From assembly GCA_012797605.1 (NCBI GenBank), contig JAAZOT010000035.1, forward strand, positions 1 through 35,092: a DNA stretch of 35,092 nucleotides, written 5' to 3'. A model generated the notes under the pieces. It did no database searches and had not been told where the DNA came from. It saw only the letters and a list, made by a program, of their open reading frames with translations. Position 1 is the first letter of the stretch. The number at the start of each line of letters is the position of its first letter. A program made the position numbers and the translations under genes. This document shows, piece by piece, positions 8,962 to 17,528 of this stretch. The stretch comes from Spirochaetales bacterium. Lineage in GTDB: Bacteria; Spirochaetota; JAAYUW01.

Positions 8962-10020
8962 ATGAAACGCAAAATACTTGTTTCTATCATGGTTGTTCTT
9001 ATCATTGTTGCTTTTGCAATGACTTTCTCATGTCAAAAAAAAGCTGCAAAATCAAACATGATTGTAGCTATGGCAACTGACGTTGGTGGTCTTGGTGACA
9101 AATCCTTCAACGATGGTTCCTATAATGGACTTTTAAAAGCTAAAGAAAATTTTAATGTTGAAGTAAAAGTTGTTGAATCAAAACAACAAACAGACTATGT
9201 CCCAAACCTCTCAAACTTTGCTAAAGAAAAAGCAAAAGTCGTTTTTGCTGTTGGTTTTTTAATGGCAGATGCTATGGTTGAAGCTGCAAAAAATAATCCA
9301 GATACATTCTTTGCTGGAGTTGATATTTTTGTTGATCCAAATACAGCTCCTAAAAATGCTACTGGTATTCTTTTTAAGGAACATGAGGCTGGATATCTTG
9401 CTGGTATAGTCGCTGGTCTTTTAACATATAAATATTCAGATGCTCTTCCAAACCTTAATAAGAAAAATATGGTTGGTATGGTTCTTGGTATGGATATCCC
9501 CCCAGTTGAAAGATATCAAGCTGGATTCTATGCTGGTGTTAAAGCTGTTAACCCAACATGTGAAGTTATTTCAGTTGTAACAAATGTTTTCAATGATCCA
9601 GCAAAAGGTAAAGAAGCTGCTATAGCTCTTTATGATAAGGGTTGTGATATTGTTTTCCATATCGCTGGATTAACAGGAAATGGTGTTTTTGATGCAGCAA
9701 AAGAAAAGAATGGATATGCTATTGGTGTCGATGTTGATCAGAATTACTTAAATCCAGATGTTATAATCACTTCTGCTGAAAAAAAACTTACTGAAGCTGT
9801 TTTCTTAACTGTTAAATCAGTTATCGATGGTACTTTCCAGGGTGGTACAAATGTTACTTATGGTCTAAAAGAAGGTGGAGTTGGTATTTCTGATTTCCAC
9901 AACTTTGCAGATAAGATTCCACAGGAAATAAAAGATGCTATAGCTAAAGCTATCGATGACATTCTTAAAGGAACAATTGTTGTTCCAGCTACAAGAGCCG
10001 AAGCAGGTTATAAGATGTAA
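8962..10020 (+). CDS. BMP-family ABC transporter substrate-binding lipoprotein
   Basis: The start is the ATG at 8962, behind a near-perfect AAAGGAGGAG ribosome site; an upstream in-frame start at 8917 would put extra residues before the signal sequence and is rejected. The signal peptide is MKRKI plus a hydrophobic core, ending in a relaxed lipobox (MTFSC, Cys24), as tolerated in spirochaetes. The mature protein has BMP/PnrA/Med motifs: DVGGLGDKSFNDGSYNG, AVGFLMADAM, GMDIPPVERYQAGFYAGV and a C-terminal GGVGISDF. BMP proteins bind purine nucleosides (PnrA in Treponema) and deliver them to an ABC permease; the adjacent permease fits. Substrate identity is inferred from the family. Confidence 0.93.
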   Translation: MKRKILVSIMVVLIIVAFAMTFSCQKKAAKSNMIVAMATDVGGLGDKSFNDGSYNGLLKAKENFNVEVKVVESKQQTDYVPNLSNFAKEKAKVVFAVGFLMADAMVEAAKNNPDTFFAGVDIFVDPNTAPKNATGILFKEHEAGYLAGIVAGLLTYKYSDALPNLNKKNMVGMVLGMDIPPVERYQAGFYAGVKAVNPTCEVISVVTNVFNDPAKGKEAAIALYDKGCDIVFHIAGLTGNGVFDAAKEKNGYAIGVDVDQNYLNPDVIITSAEKKLTEAVFLTVKSVIDGTFQGGTNVTYGLKEGGVGISDFHNFADKIPQEIKDAIAKAIDDILKGTIVVPATRAEAGYKM

Positions 10021-10066
10021 TTTTTTCTTGTTTACTTATTAATTTTACTTATTAAATTTATTTTAC

Positions 10067-10099
10067 AAGGCTGTCTTAGATTAAGACAGCCTTTTTTTT
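10067..10099 (+). terminator. Rho-independent terminator after the BMP lipoprotein gene
   Basis: AAGGCTGTCTTA (10067-10078) pairs perfectly with TAAGACAGCCTT (10082-10093) around a three-base loop (GAT), and runs straight into a T tract (10092-10099). It lies 47 bases after the lipoprotein stop and separates it from the chemotaxis gene. Confidence 0.9.
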
Positions 10100-10222
10100 A
10101 ATTTTGGCACATTTTAATTAAGTTAATTTTTTTCTATAATCATCTTTCCGATAATTTAAATATATTTTTCACTATAATAATTCAAAAATAGGAATATAGA
10201 GAAAGAAAATAAGGAAAGAATT

Positions 10223-11572
10223 ATGAAGTATTCTATTATTAAATTTGAATCACAATTCAATAAAGTATTATTATTAAGTGCTTCAATAATTTTGTGTCTT
10301 GGTACTTTAGATTTTTTAATAAATTCATTAATTCAAAAACTTGGTAATGAACTAAATGTCTTATTTTATTTTCTTTCAGGCATTGTGCTTTTAGGTGTTC
10401 CAGGAATAATTATTTTTAAAAAACCAGACAGTAAGTTTTCTAAATATCTGCTACTTTTTACAATCGCAATTGAATTATTTTTATTTTCATATTTTTCAAG
10501 GGCTTCAAATTCTAGAAGTTACACTTTGATATATTTGCTTTTAGCTTTTGCTAGTGTATACCTTGATACAAAAGTAATTATATATACAACAGTATTAGGT
10601 TTTATCTTATCTTTAGCACAAAACTACATAAATCCAAATCTTATACCAACAGAAAATGCGTTATCCAACTATGCAATGGTTTATTTCGCATATTTCGCAA
10701 TCGCCGGTTTATTGTTTTATACTAACAAAATATCTCATAATTTCTTATTTCAAATAATCAAAGATGATGAGGTTACAATTCAAACAACAAACCAACTAAA
10801 AACTATTCTTAATACAATTGCTAAAAATATAGATATACTTTTATCTATTAAACAAAAAATAGCCTTAAATTCAGATGATCTTTCTAAAAATTCAAAAGAT
10901 GTCGCTGTTGCAGTAGAAGAAATATCTTCGACCATGGAACAATTAACAAGCTCAACTATAAGTATAGCTAACAATACCAAAATTACTATGGACGAGATGA
11001 ATGAAACAGCTGATCTTTCTGCAAAAGGTATGAATTTCATGGAGGAATCTGCAAGATCATTTCAAGTACTAGTAGATTCGACCTCACAAATAATGTATGC
11101 TATTAATCAGATTTTTGAGATTACTGAGCAAACTACACTTTTAGCATTAAATGCAACTATTGAAGCTGCAAGGGCTGGCGAAGCAGGCAAGGGTTTTTCC
11201 GTTGTTGCTAAAGAAATCCAAAAACTCGCTGAAAAATCTACTATAGTAGCAAAAAACATTGAGCAAATTCTTACATCTTCAAACCAATCAATATTAGAGA
11301 CTTTTGAAAAATCTCAAAAGACATATGAGATTTTTACATCGATGAATAATAGAGTAAATAAAGTAGCAACTTTATTTACACAGATCAACCAAGCGACCGA
11401 AGAAGAATCAAGATCAACACAGGATGTCATTAAATCATTAGATGAGATAACATCAAATATTGAGAAAACAGTTCAGATATCAGAAGAAATAGCTCAATAC
11501 TCAAAAGCCTTAACTAATATAACAGATGAGTTTAGTGAAATTGAAAAGGAATTTAGAACTAAGATCAATTAA
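10223..11572 (+). CDS. Methyl-accepting chemotaxis protein with multi-helix membrane domain
   Basis: The first 170 or so residues contain about six hydrophobic segments in close succession, leaving no room for a large periplasmic sensor domain. After about residue 180 the protein is a long coiled coil with the highly conserved MCP signalling hairpin tip ([18 protein letters not shown], then [16 protein letters not shown]), which binds CheA/CheW. I see no HAMP domain between membrane and coil and no CheR-docking pentapeptide at the C-terminus. It should relay a membrane or intracellular signal to the flagellar motor. It follows a terminator and precedes rpmB, so it is probably a single-gene transcript. 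TATAAT occurs upstream at 10135 and 10173. Confidence 0.93.
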   Translation: MKYSIIKFESQFNKVLLLSASIILCLGTLDFLINSLIQKLGNELNVLFYFLSGIVLLGVPGIIIFKKPDSKFSKYLLLFTIAIELFLFSYFSRASNSRSYTLIYLLLAFASVYLDTKVIIYTTVLGFILSLAQNYINPNLIPTENALSNYAMVYFAYFAIAGLLFYTNKISHNFLFQIIKDDEVTIQTTNQLKTILNTIAKNIDILLSIKQKIALNSDDLSKNSKDVAVAVEEISSTMEQLTSSTISIANNTKITMDEMNETADLSAKGMNFMEESARSFQVLVDSTSQIMYAINQIFEITEQTTLLALNATIEAARAGEAGKGFSVVAKEIQKLAEKSTIVAKNIEQILTSSNQSILETFEKSQKTYEIFTSMNNRVNKVATLFTQINQATEEESRSTQDVIKSLDEITSNIEKTVQISEEIAQYSKALTNITDEFSEIEKEFRTKIN

Positions 11573-11636
11573 ATTTATATTGATATTTTTCAAAAATATG
11601 ATAAACATTTTTTACCTATAATTTGAGGAGAAAGTG

Positions 11637-11828
11637 ATGGCAAGACGATGTGATATCTGTGGAAAAGGTGTTCAGACTGGTCATAATGATCCAAAATCAC
11701 ATAAAAGAACATTAAGAGTATTTAGACCAAATCTTCATAATATAAAAGGCTATTACAATGGTTTACTTGGAAATTATAAAGTCTGTTCAAGATGCTTAAA
11801 GAGTAATAAAATCATTAAAGTTGTATAA
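11637..11828 (+). CDS. rpmB: 50S ribosomal protein L28
   Basis: This is a 63-residue large-subunit protein beginning MARRCDICGKG. The start is the ATG at 11637, preceded by GAGGAG; the GTG one codon earlier would add one residue that the family lacks. It is the zinc-binding (C+) form: CDIC near the N-terminus and CSRC near the C-terminus give four cysteines. The centre (KRTLRVFRPNLHNI) matches L28. It stands alone on the plus strand and converges with rsfS. Confidence 0.95.
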   Translation: MARRCDICGKGVQTGHNDPKSHKRTLRVFRPNLHNIKGYYNGLLGNYKVCSRCLKSNKIIKVV

Positions 11829-11852
11829 TAAGATATTTAAAATAATATAATC

Positions 11853-12203
11853 TTAATCAAGATCCTTAATATCTATAATATATTTCTTCCATAGGTTTTC
11901 TAACTGGTAATATTCTCTACTTTCAGGTATAAATAAGTGTACTATTACCAAATTAAAATCAAGTAGAAACCAACCGCTTTGTTCTGATGCAGATCTATTT
12001 ATTTGTCTCAAGCCAAAAGGTTTTATCTTTTCTTCTATCTCTTTTACAATGGATGAAATTTGATGAGCCGTAGCAACAGTCCCAATGATAAAGTAGTCTG
12101 CAATAGGAAGAACATGTGCAATATCTATTAAAACAATATCTTCTACTTTTTTTTCATTTAAAATATCAATAATAGTTTTTGCTACTTCTTTTTCCATTTG
12201 CAT
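11853..12203 (-). CDS. rsfS: Ribosomal silencing factor RsfS (Iojap/YbeB family)
   Basis: This 116-residue protein binds L14 and blocks subunit joining under starvation. Family blocks visible are DIVLIDIAHVLPIADYFIIGT (about 19-39), a strand-turn with conserved Asp and Tyr-Phe-Ile-Ile, and GWFLLDFNLVIVHLF with REYYQLENLW near the end. AGGAG precedes the ATG at a suitable distance. It is the last gene of the minus-strand cluster, after the LCP gene; nadD, LCP and rsfS commonly sit together. Confidence 0.95.
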   Translation of the reverse strand: MQMEKEVAKTIIDILNEKKVEDIVLIDIAHVLPIADYFIIGTVATAHQISSIVKEIEEKIKPFGLRQINRSASEQSGWFLLDFNLVIVHLFIPESREYYQLENLWKKYIIDIKDLD

Positions 12204-12245
12204 TTAATATACTCCTATAGTTAAAAAAATTTAAAATATTTTTCA

Positions 12246-13442
12246 TCAATAATCTAGAACTGAGATATTATAATCTTCCCCGACAATTATCGTAACATCA
12301 ACCGCCAAAGATGGATTTAATGAAGTTTCAATATTTTTTGTTCGTAATATTGCAGCTATCTGTTGGGCTTTTTCTATATTCCCAATCCTATCTATAATTC
12401 TTGTTACTTTACTAGAATAATTGGAATTTCCATAATAAATAACATTTATTCCATATTGTATTAATTTATCTCTTATGATTTTTGCTAAACCTTTTTGAGG
12501 AGAGGCATTTAATATTTCAACAGTGATAGTTTTATCATAGTCGATTTTTTCTTCCAACAAAAAAGACTTAATTTTTTTTATAAGAAATTGTGCATAACTT
12601 TCACCATAAACATTCAATGGTACAAGATATGAAATGTTGTCTATTTTCAAAGGTTTAGTTGGTAAAACATCATAGTAAAATTTATCAGTGCTTATATTTG
12701 AAATTTGAGTCGATAAATATTGAAAATCAAGAAGAGTAAGGTCTGTTTTAACCTTGCTATATATAATTCTAATGGTCTTTGGGATTTTTTTCATCTTCAA
12801 TAATTTATCTTTCTGTTCTAATATTTTAAGAATAAAATTAATCTGTCTTTTTATTCTTCCAATATCTCCTTCTTCATCACTGCGATATCTAATATATTCA
12901 AGAGCTTTTTCACCATCGAGGGTCTGAAGTCCTTTTGAAATATTAATTCTTAAGTTTTGTGCATTATCAGTGTATTTCATTTCTTTATCTACATATACCT
13001 GAATACCACCAACAAGGTCTACTATTTTGGATACAGCCTCATATGTGACAATACAATAGTTATTAATTTTGATTCCTAGGAGGGTTTCAATTAAACCTCT
13101 AAGAGCAAAAATATCTCTTTTAAAATATACATGATTTATCTTATCATAGATAAGTTGTCCCTGATATTGAAATCTTACTCTTAAATCTCTTGGTATGTTA
13201 TATAAAAAGATTTTGCCTGTTTTGGGGCTATACATAACTACAAAAATAGAATCTGTTCTTTGGATAGAAGAACTATCATCAATGCCTACTATTAAAAAAG
13301 TTAAAATATCCTCATTTTTTATCTCTTTTGAAGTTATTGTTGGAGCATTCATATAATAATTCGTAACTTTGATAAAAATAAAAATTATCAGGGCTAATAT
13401 AAGCAATAATATAAAATAGAAAATTGATCTTGGTAGTTTCAT
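12246..13442 (-). CDS. LytR-CpsA-Psr (LCP) family protein with LytR C-terminal domain
   Basis: This 398-residue type II membrane protein has an N-terminal helix (about 7-27) and then an extracytoplasmic LCP domain (about 45-210), with TFLIVGIDD, the arginine-bearing YNIPRDLRV, YDKINHVYF and GDIGRIKRQINFI. These arginine and aspartate positions bind the pyrophosphate of polyprenyl-linked glycans in LCP phosphotransferases. The C-terminal 90 residues (from about 305, ITVEILNASPQKGLA) match the LytR_C domain. In an organism without teichoic acids it may attach other glycans to the wall or outer structures; this is unknown. The ATG overlaps the nadD stop as ATGA, so the two are translationally coupled. 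Confidence 0.9.
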   Translation of the reverse strand: MKLPRSIFYFILLLILALIIFIFIKVTNYYMNAPTITSKEIKNEDILTFLIVGIDDSSSIQRTDSIFVVMYSPKTGKIFLYNIPRDLRVRFQYQGQLIYDKINHVYFKRDIFALRGLIETLLGIKINNYCIVTYEAVSKIVDLVGGIQVYVDKEMKYTDNAQNLRINISKGLQTLDGEKALEYIRYRSDEEGDIGRIKRQINFILKILEQKDKLLKMKKIPKTIRIIYSKVKTDLTLLDFQYLSTQISNISTDKFYYDVLPTKPLKIDNISYLVPLNVYGESYAQFLIKKIKSFLLEEKIDYDKTITVEILNASPQKGLAKIIRDKLIQYGINVIYYGNSNYSSKVTRIIDRIGNIEKAQQIAAILRTKNIETSLNPSLAVDVTIIVGEDYNISVLDY

Positions 13443-14032
13443 TGATATAAACCTTTTTCAATTATATATTTATATACGGATTCTGATAAAAGATAGGAAT
13501 AAGTTTCCTGTTTTTCTATTAATTTTCGTATTTCAGTGGAAGATATATCTATTTGTTTATCTAAAATAAGATATTCATCTTTTCTTATATTTATTTTTTC
13601 CATTTTTTTTTCAATATCATTTATATAAGGAGATCTTTTAAAAATTATAAAATTTACTAAAGATCTAATAATCTCAAAATTTTTCCAATTTTCAAGATCA
13701 TCTATCCAGTCTGAACCAATACATAAAAAACTATTATTTTTTTCAATTTTATATTTATCTTTGAGATAAGATAAAGTTTCGAAGGTATAGGTTTTGCTAT
13801 CCTTTTCAATCTCATATTTTTCTATACAAAGTAGAGGATTGTTTTTAATAAGCAAACTTAACATATTGTATCTATCCTGACTATTTGCAAAGTGATAAGA
13901 TTTGTTTACCGATTTTGCTGATGGTACATATATAATCTTATCAAGATTAAACTTTTCAATTGCATAACATGGTAAAATTAAATGACCAAGATGAGGTGGA
14001 TCAAAACTTCCGCAGTATATACCAATTCTCAT
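13439..14032 (-). CDS. nadD: Nicotinate-nucleotide adenylyltransferase
   Basis: The enzyme joins nicotinate mononucleotide and ATP to give deamido-NAD in NAD synthesis. Its 197 residues start with the nucleotidyltransferase motif GSFDPPHLGH (8-17), whose histidines contact ATP phosphates. Near the C-terminus ISSTEIRK supplies the second signature (ISSTxIR). CIGSDW in the middle is also conserved. It lies between obg and the LCP gene, overlapping the latter by four bases, an arrangement shared with many bacteria. Confidence 0.96.
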   Translation of the reverse strand: MRIGIYCGSFDPPHLGHLILPCYAIEKFNLDKIIYVPSAKSVNKSYHFANSQDRYNMLSLLIKNNPLLCIEKYEIEKDSKTYTFETLSYLKDKYKIEKNNSFLCIGSDWIDDLENWKNFEIIRSLVNFIIFKRSPYINDIEKKMEKINIRKDEYLILDKQIDISSTEIRKLIEKQETYSYLLSESVYKYIIEKGLYQ

Positions 14033-14103
14033 TTATTTTATAGTTTCGTTTCTCTTAATAAACAAAGTAAGACAAAGATTGAAACTGTCAATATTTGATT
14101 ATT

Positions 14104-15129
14104 TTATTTTCTTTTACTATCTGCTAAGATAGAAAGATTTCGCAAAATATCGTTGAAACCTTCTTTTGAAAAGGAGGAAAAAGGAAATATTTTATCTATT
14201 ATTATCTTTTTACTATTATCTAGCTCAACTTCGATAGGAATTGTGTTAATAAAATCTGATGCATTTTTTTGAACTGAAGGGATATCTATTTTGGATATAG
14301 AAATCAAAAATGGTTTATTAATTAAATCAATATCAAATTTTTCAAGTTCATTAAAAAGTACTTTTAATTGCTCTTTATAAGGCAAACCTTCACCATCTAA
14401 AATAAAAAATAGACAAGATGTTCTTTCTATATGTTTTAAAAATCTTATCCCAAGACCCTTACCATAAGATGCGCCTTCAATTAATCCAGGTATATCAGCA
14501 ATAATATAGTAACGTAAACCATCATAGCTAAATGTACCAAGATTGGGATATATAGTTGTAAAAGGATATGGGGCTATTTTTGGATGAGCATTTGTGACAG
14601 TTTTGAGAAATGTAGATTTACCAGCGTTTGGAAATCCGACAAGACCAATATCTGCAATTATTTTTAGTGTTAAAAAGTACTGTTTTTCTTCACCTTTAGT
14701 ACCGTTTGTAGCTTTTCTAGGGGTTTGATTTACAGGAGTAGTAAAATGTTGATTGCCTTTCCCCCCTTTACCACCTTTTGCAGCCAAAAAAGTTTGACCA
14801 TCATCTTTAAGATCAACTACAAACCTATCATTTTCATATACTACTGTACCGCAAGGTAGTTTTATATATATATCTTTTCCTTTTTTTCCACTCTGGTTTT
14901 TACCTCTACCATTATCTCCATTTGGTGCTTTGAATTTGAAATTATATTTTAAGTGTCCAAATGTGGAGATATTCTTAGATGCAATAAAATATATTGAACC
15001 ACCATCTCCACCATCTCCGCCATCAGGGCCGCCTTTGGGGACATATTTTTCCCTTCTAAAACTAACACAACCATTTCCACCAGAACCAGCTGAAAGATAT
15101 AATTTTATTTCATCAAGGAAAAGGCTCAT
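14104..15129 (-). CDS. obg: Obg/CgtA GTPase, ribosome assembly factor
   Basis: This 341-residue GTPase is involved in 50S maturation and stress signalling. The N-terminal Obg fold (1-155) is glycine-rich (GSGGNGCVSFRREKYVPKGG and DGGDGGDGGS). The G domain follows, with P-loop GFPNAGKST, G3 ADIPGLIEGAS and G4 SKID in place of the common NKxD. It ends soon after the G domain, without the C-terminal OCT domain seen in some Gram-positive Obg proteins. The start follows the rpmA stop by five bases. Confidence 0.96.
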   Translation of the reverse strand: MSLFLDEIKLYLSAGSGGNGCVSFRREKYVPKGGPDGGDGGDGGSIYFIASKNISTFGHLKYNFKFKAPNGDNGRGKNQSGKKGKDIYIKLPCGTVVYENDRFVVDLKDDGQTFLAAKGGKGGKGNQHFTTPVNQTPRKATNGTKGEEKQYFLTLKIIADIGLVGFPNAGKSTFLKTVTNAHPKIAPYPFTTIYPNLGTFSYDGLRYYIIADIPGLIEGASYGKGLGIRFLKHIERTSCLFFILDGEGLPYKEQLKVLFNELEKFDIDLINKPFLISISKIDIPSVQKNASDFINTIPIEVELDNSKKIIIDKIFPFSSFSKEGFNDILRNLSILADSKRK

Positions 15130-15134
15130 TAATT

Positions 15135-15398
15135 TTACTGTTCTGGATAAACGGAAATTTGAGTTCTATCAGATTTGATTTTTGATCTTTCAAAAACAAC
15201 TTTACCAGCAATTTTAGAGTAAAGAGTATCATCTCTTCCTCTTTTAACATTTACTCCGGGATGATAGACAGTTCCTCTTTGTCTGACAAGAATTTCACCG
15301 GCATTAACAATCTGACCAGAAAATCTTTTTACACCTAATCGTTGAGCATTGGAATCTTTACCATTTTTAGAAGAGCCACCACCTTTTTTATGTGCCAT
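15135..15398 (-). CDS. rpmA: 50S ribosomal protein L27
   Basis: This 87-residue large-subunit protein has an N-terminus that reaches the peptidyl-transferase centre. It starts [16 protein letters not shown] and contains LVRQRGT and HPGVNVKRG. Reading upstream in frame, there is a TAG seven codons before the ATG and no start codon between them, so the cleavable N-terminal extension known from Firmicutes is absent. The ATG has GGAGG at a good distance and overlaps the end of prp by 11 bases. Confidence 0.97.
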   Translation of the reverse strand: MAHKKGGGSSKNGKDSNAQRLGVKRFSGQIVNAGEILVRQRGTVYHPGVNVKRGRDDTLYSKIAGKVVFERSKIKSDRTQISVYPEQ

Positions 15399-15702
15399 TA
15401 TTTTCCTCCAGGTATTCTAATCTTATATCTTTCGGATAATCTCTTGCTATTAATTCAAGAGAAAAAATTAAATATTCATATAAATCATTACTAAAATCTT
15501 TTAATTTTTTAAGGTCAATCTTATAAATTTTCCCGTCATCATAAGAAAGATTCTTATCTTTTATAGCCAAAAAACTTGAAAATGATTGAATAAGATACGA
15601 AAGAGCTGCACAGGGGAGGCTAAATCCTTTTTTACCAGTATGACCACAAATAAAAAGCTTGCTTAAAGAATTAGCTTCCCTATAAATTTGAATAACAATC
15701 AT
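15388..15702 (-). CDS. prp: Ribosomal-processing cysteine protease Prp (YsxB family)
   Basis: The gene lies between rplU and rpmA, the standard place for Prp. I chose the ATG at 15702 ([12 protein letters not shown]), since the family starts with MI-V-I; a TTG five codons upstream is possible. The protein would have 104 residues. The active-site region reads [19 protein letters not shown] with His21 and Cys31 as the catalytic pair, spaced two residues closer than in the Firmicute enzymes I know. In Firmicutes Prp removes the L27 N-terminal extension before assembly. Here L27 has none, so the substrate or role must differ. The acidic C-terminal part is weakly conserved. Confidence 0.85.
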   Translation of the reverse strand: MIVIQIYREANSLSKLFICGHTGKKGFSLPCAALSYLIQSFSSFLAIKDKNLSYDDGKIYKIDLKKLKDFSNDLYEYLIFSLELIARDYPKDIRLEYLEENNGT

Positions 15703-15729
15703 TAATAATTCAACCAATTATAAATAATA

Positions 15730-16047
15730 TTATATTTCAATCTTCTCAACTTTAATAACTGAGTATTTTTGTCTATGACCTTTTAATTTCCTATAACCCT
15801 TTCTTCTTTTATACTTAAAAGCATAGACTTTTTTATCTTTATAAAGTGGTTCTACAACTTTAAGATGAACTTTTGCTGAGGATATAAAAGGCATACCAAC
15901 TTTAACTTCGCCATTGTCAGATCTTAAAAGAAGAATTTCATTTATGACAACTTCAGAATCTTTATCGAGATTTAAAAAATCTACTCTATATTCTTTTCCT
16001 TCTTCAATCTGATATTGCTTACCTTTAATTTCGCAAATAGTATACAT
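15730..16047 (-). CDS. rplU: 50S ribosomal protein L21
   Basis: The start is the ATG at 16047 (MYTICEIKGKQYQIEEG), preceded by GGAGG (plus-strand CCTCC 16056-16060); longer in-frame starts would overlap the PAP2 gene and lack support. The protein has 105 residues, the normal size, with family blocks KGKQYQIEEGKEY, GMPFISSAKVHLKV and the C-terminal basic KRRKGYRKLKGHRQ. It begins the ribosomal block rplU-prp-rpmA-obg. Confidence 0.96.
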   Translation of the reverse strand: MYTICEIKGKQYQIEEGKEYRVDFLNLDKDSEVVINEILLLRSDNGEVKVGMPFISSAKVHLKVVEPLYKDKKVYAFKYKRRKGYRKLKGHRQKYSVIKVEKIEI

Positions 16048-16073
16048 AGAATTAGCCTCCAGAAAAATGTTGA

Positions 16074-16613
16074 CTAGTAAAAACAAATTAGATGACAAAT
16101 TAAATTTGTCAAGAATAAAAATTTTTTAAATATGAAGTCATAAAAATAAAAGAAAAGAAAAGTTGATAAAATTGAACAAAAAAGACCTAAAAATATTGCA
16201 TAAAAAAGATCATAAAAATCATGCTCATCATTTATAATTTTATAAGTTATGACAAGGATAGAAGTAATAAAAAAAAGAAATGATATATTGTTGTGAAAGA
16301 TCTTAAGTAAAAAAAATAAGGAAATGTTTGAACTAAGATGGCCTGATGGCAGTGAATAATGATTCGAGAAAATTCTTTTTTTAAAAAATCTTTCATCTGG
16401 TCTTCTTTTTTTAACAATGTTTTTAATAGTTATTACAAGAAAAGCACAGATTGAAAGATTTGTTATAGATAAGAAAAGGAAAAATCTATTATTATTAAAA
16501 ATTAAAAAACATATAATGATTAAAGATGGAAAACTCAGCAGGATATTTAATATTCTAATGAGTGATGACTTTGAATAGTTCACTGATTCTAACTTTTTTA
16601 TTTTCTCTATCAT
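16074..16613 (-). CDS. PAP2-family membrane phosphatase
   Basis: This is a polytopic membrane protein with the three acid-phosphatase motifs: KKRRPDERF (C1, KxxxxxxRP-like), SLPSGH (C2) and KIINDEHDFYD (C3, with Lys for the usual Arg, then His and Asp in the right spacing). Such enzymes dephosphorylate lipid phosphates, for example undecaprenyl pyrophosphate or phosphatidic acid. I placed the start at the ATG at 16613 (MIEKIKK), which overlaps the end of lepB by 59 bases. The ribosome site is weak and a GTG at 16583 is possible. Most of the protein is hydrophobic. It is unrelated in layout to the PAP2 protein at 3017. Confidence 0.75.
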   Translation of the reverse strand: MIEKIKKLESVNYSKSSLIRILNILLSFPSLIIICFLIFNNNRFFLFLSITNLSICAFLVITIKNIVKKRRPDERFFKKRIFSNHYSLPSGHLSSNISLFFLLKIFHNNISFLFFITSILVITYKIINDEHDFYDLFYAIFLGLFCSILSTFLFFYFYDFIFKKFLFLTNLICHLICFY

Positions 16614-17229
16614 AACTGAAATATATAATAAGTGGAGCTGCAAAAATATTTTTCCTTGGCACAAAGCCCCATTCTCGTGAATCGTAAGAGTTATCTCTAT
16701 TGTCTCCCATAACAAAATAACAGTTTTCTGGAACTACTATCGGTCCATAATTTGGTCTGACAAGTGAAGGGTTTTGTTCATAGACTGGATCACTTATATA
16801 TTGTGTATATGGTTCATCTAATTTTTGACCATTGACATACACATCTTTTCCAATTATCTCAACTTTATCTTTGGGAAGTCCAATTACCCTTTTTACATAG
16901 TACTCTTTTTCGTTTAATGGAAATTTAAAAATTACTATGGATTGTCTTTTAATAGGTAATATACCGGGCATTTTAATAGATGTGAAAGGGATATAACCTC
17001 CATAAATAAGTGGCATTCCTATAAGTTTTGTCCCAGTCATTATTGTGGGTTCCATAGATGGGGTTGGAACTACATAGCCAGCTATAATTAATGGTCGTAT
17101 AATAAAGAAAAACAGGATCGTTATTACAATAAGATCCCTTAAGAGAAGAGAAACCTTTTCAAATTGAGTCATCTCATCGGCATCTTTTTTTATCTTACCA
17201 AAAATTAATTTCCAAAAATCGTTACTCAT
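16555..17229 (-). CDS. lepB: Signal peptidase I
   Basis: This membrane-bound serine/lysine protease removes signal peptides from exported proteins. The 224 residues comprise a cytoplasmic N-terminus, one membrane helix (about 33-53), and the catalytic domain on the outer face. PTPSMEPT carries nucleophile Ser58, YYVKRVIGLPKD carries the general base Lys113, and GDNRDNSYDSREWGFVP is box E. AAGGA precedes the ATG. It opens the minus-strand cluster, upstream of the PAP2 gene and rplU, and overlaps the PAP2 frame at its 3' end. Confidence 0.96.
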   Translation of the reverse strand: MSNDFWKLIFGKIKKDADEMTQFEKVSLLLRDLIVITILFFFIIRPLIIAGYVVPTPSMEPTIMTGTKLIGMPLIYGGYIPFTSIKMPGILPIKRQSIVIFKFPLNEKEYYVKRVIGLPKDKVEIIGKDVYVNGQKLDEPYTQYISDPVYEQNPSLVRPNYGPIVVPENCYFVMGDNRDNSYDSREWGFVPRKNIFAAPLIIYFSYDRENKKVRISELFKVITH

Positions 17230-17255
17230 AAGAATCCTTGATTGTTTCTTTACTT

Positions 17256-17283
17256 AAAATATACAAATAAAAATCATTTTCAA
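17256..17283 (-). promoter_or_regulatory. Candidate promoter for the lepB cluster
   Basis: Read on the minus strand, TTGAAA (17283-17278) and TATTTT (17261-17256) are 16 bases apart and lie about 27 bases before the lepB ATG. The match to the consensus is moderate in very AT-rich DNA, so this is a weak call. Confidence 0.3.
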
Positions 17284-17467
17284 TACTTTTTTAATCTTTA
17301 AGCAGTAGTTAAGTTTACTATTTTTATTTAAATAGAGATATTTATTTTTCAATCATGTATATATATTGTTAATGTATATATATAAAGTAATTTTGGCTTA
17401 TCCTTTTTAAATCTAATAAATTCTTTTTCCTTTAATTTTAGCATAAAAAGAAAAAAAAAGAAAAGAA

Positions 17468-17501
17468 TTGGATTGTAAATTTGCTTATTATATAGTATTA
17501 T
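17468..17501 (+). promoter_or_regulatory. Candidate promoter(s) for the membrane alpha/beta hydrolase
   Basis: Two overlapping pairs both have 17-base spacing: TTGGAT (17468-17473) with TATAGT (17491-17496), and TTGTAA (17473-17478) with TATTAT (17496-17501). An AAGGAG ribosome site and the ATG at 17529 follow. The rest of the 299-base divergent gap, including TATATA runs at 17358-17384, shows nothing I can interpret. Confidence 0.4.
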
Positions 17502-17528
17502 AAAAATAGTAAAAAAGGAGAAAAAGTC

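Noticed and set aside
10104-10110. TTGGCAC resembling the -24 box of a sigma54 promoter upstream of the chemotaxis gene
   Set aside because: The required TTGCA-like -12 box is not present at the right spacing; the following bases are ATTTTAATTA.
11634-11636. GTG start for L28 one codon upstream
   Set aside because: L28 proteins begin M-A/S-R at the following ATG, which is well spaced from GAGGAG.
17357-17384. Repeated GTATATATAT as an operator-like site between lepB and the hydrolase gene
   Set aside because: Simple TA runs are expected in such AT-rich DNA, and no dyad with a defined spacer stands out.
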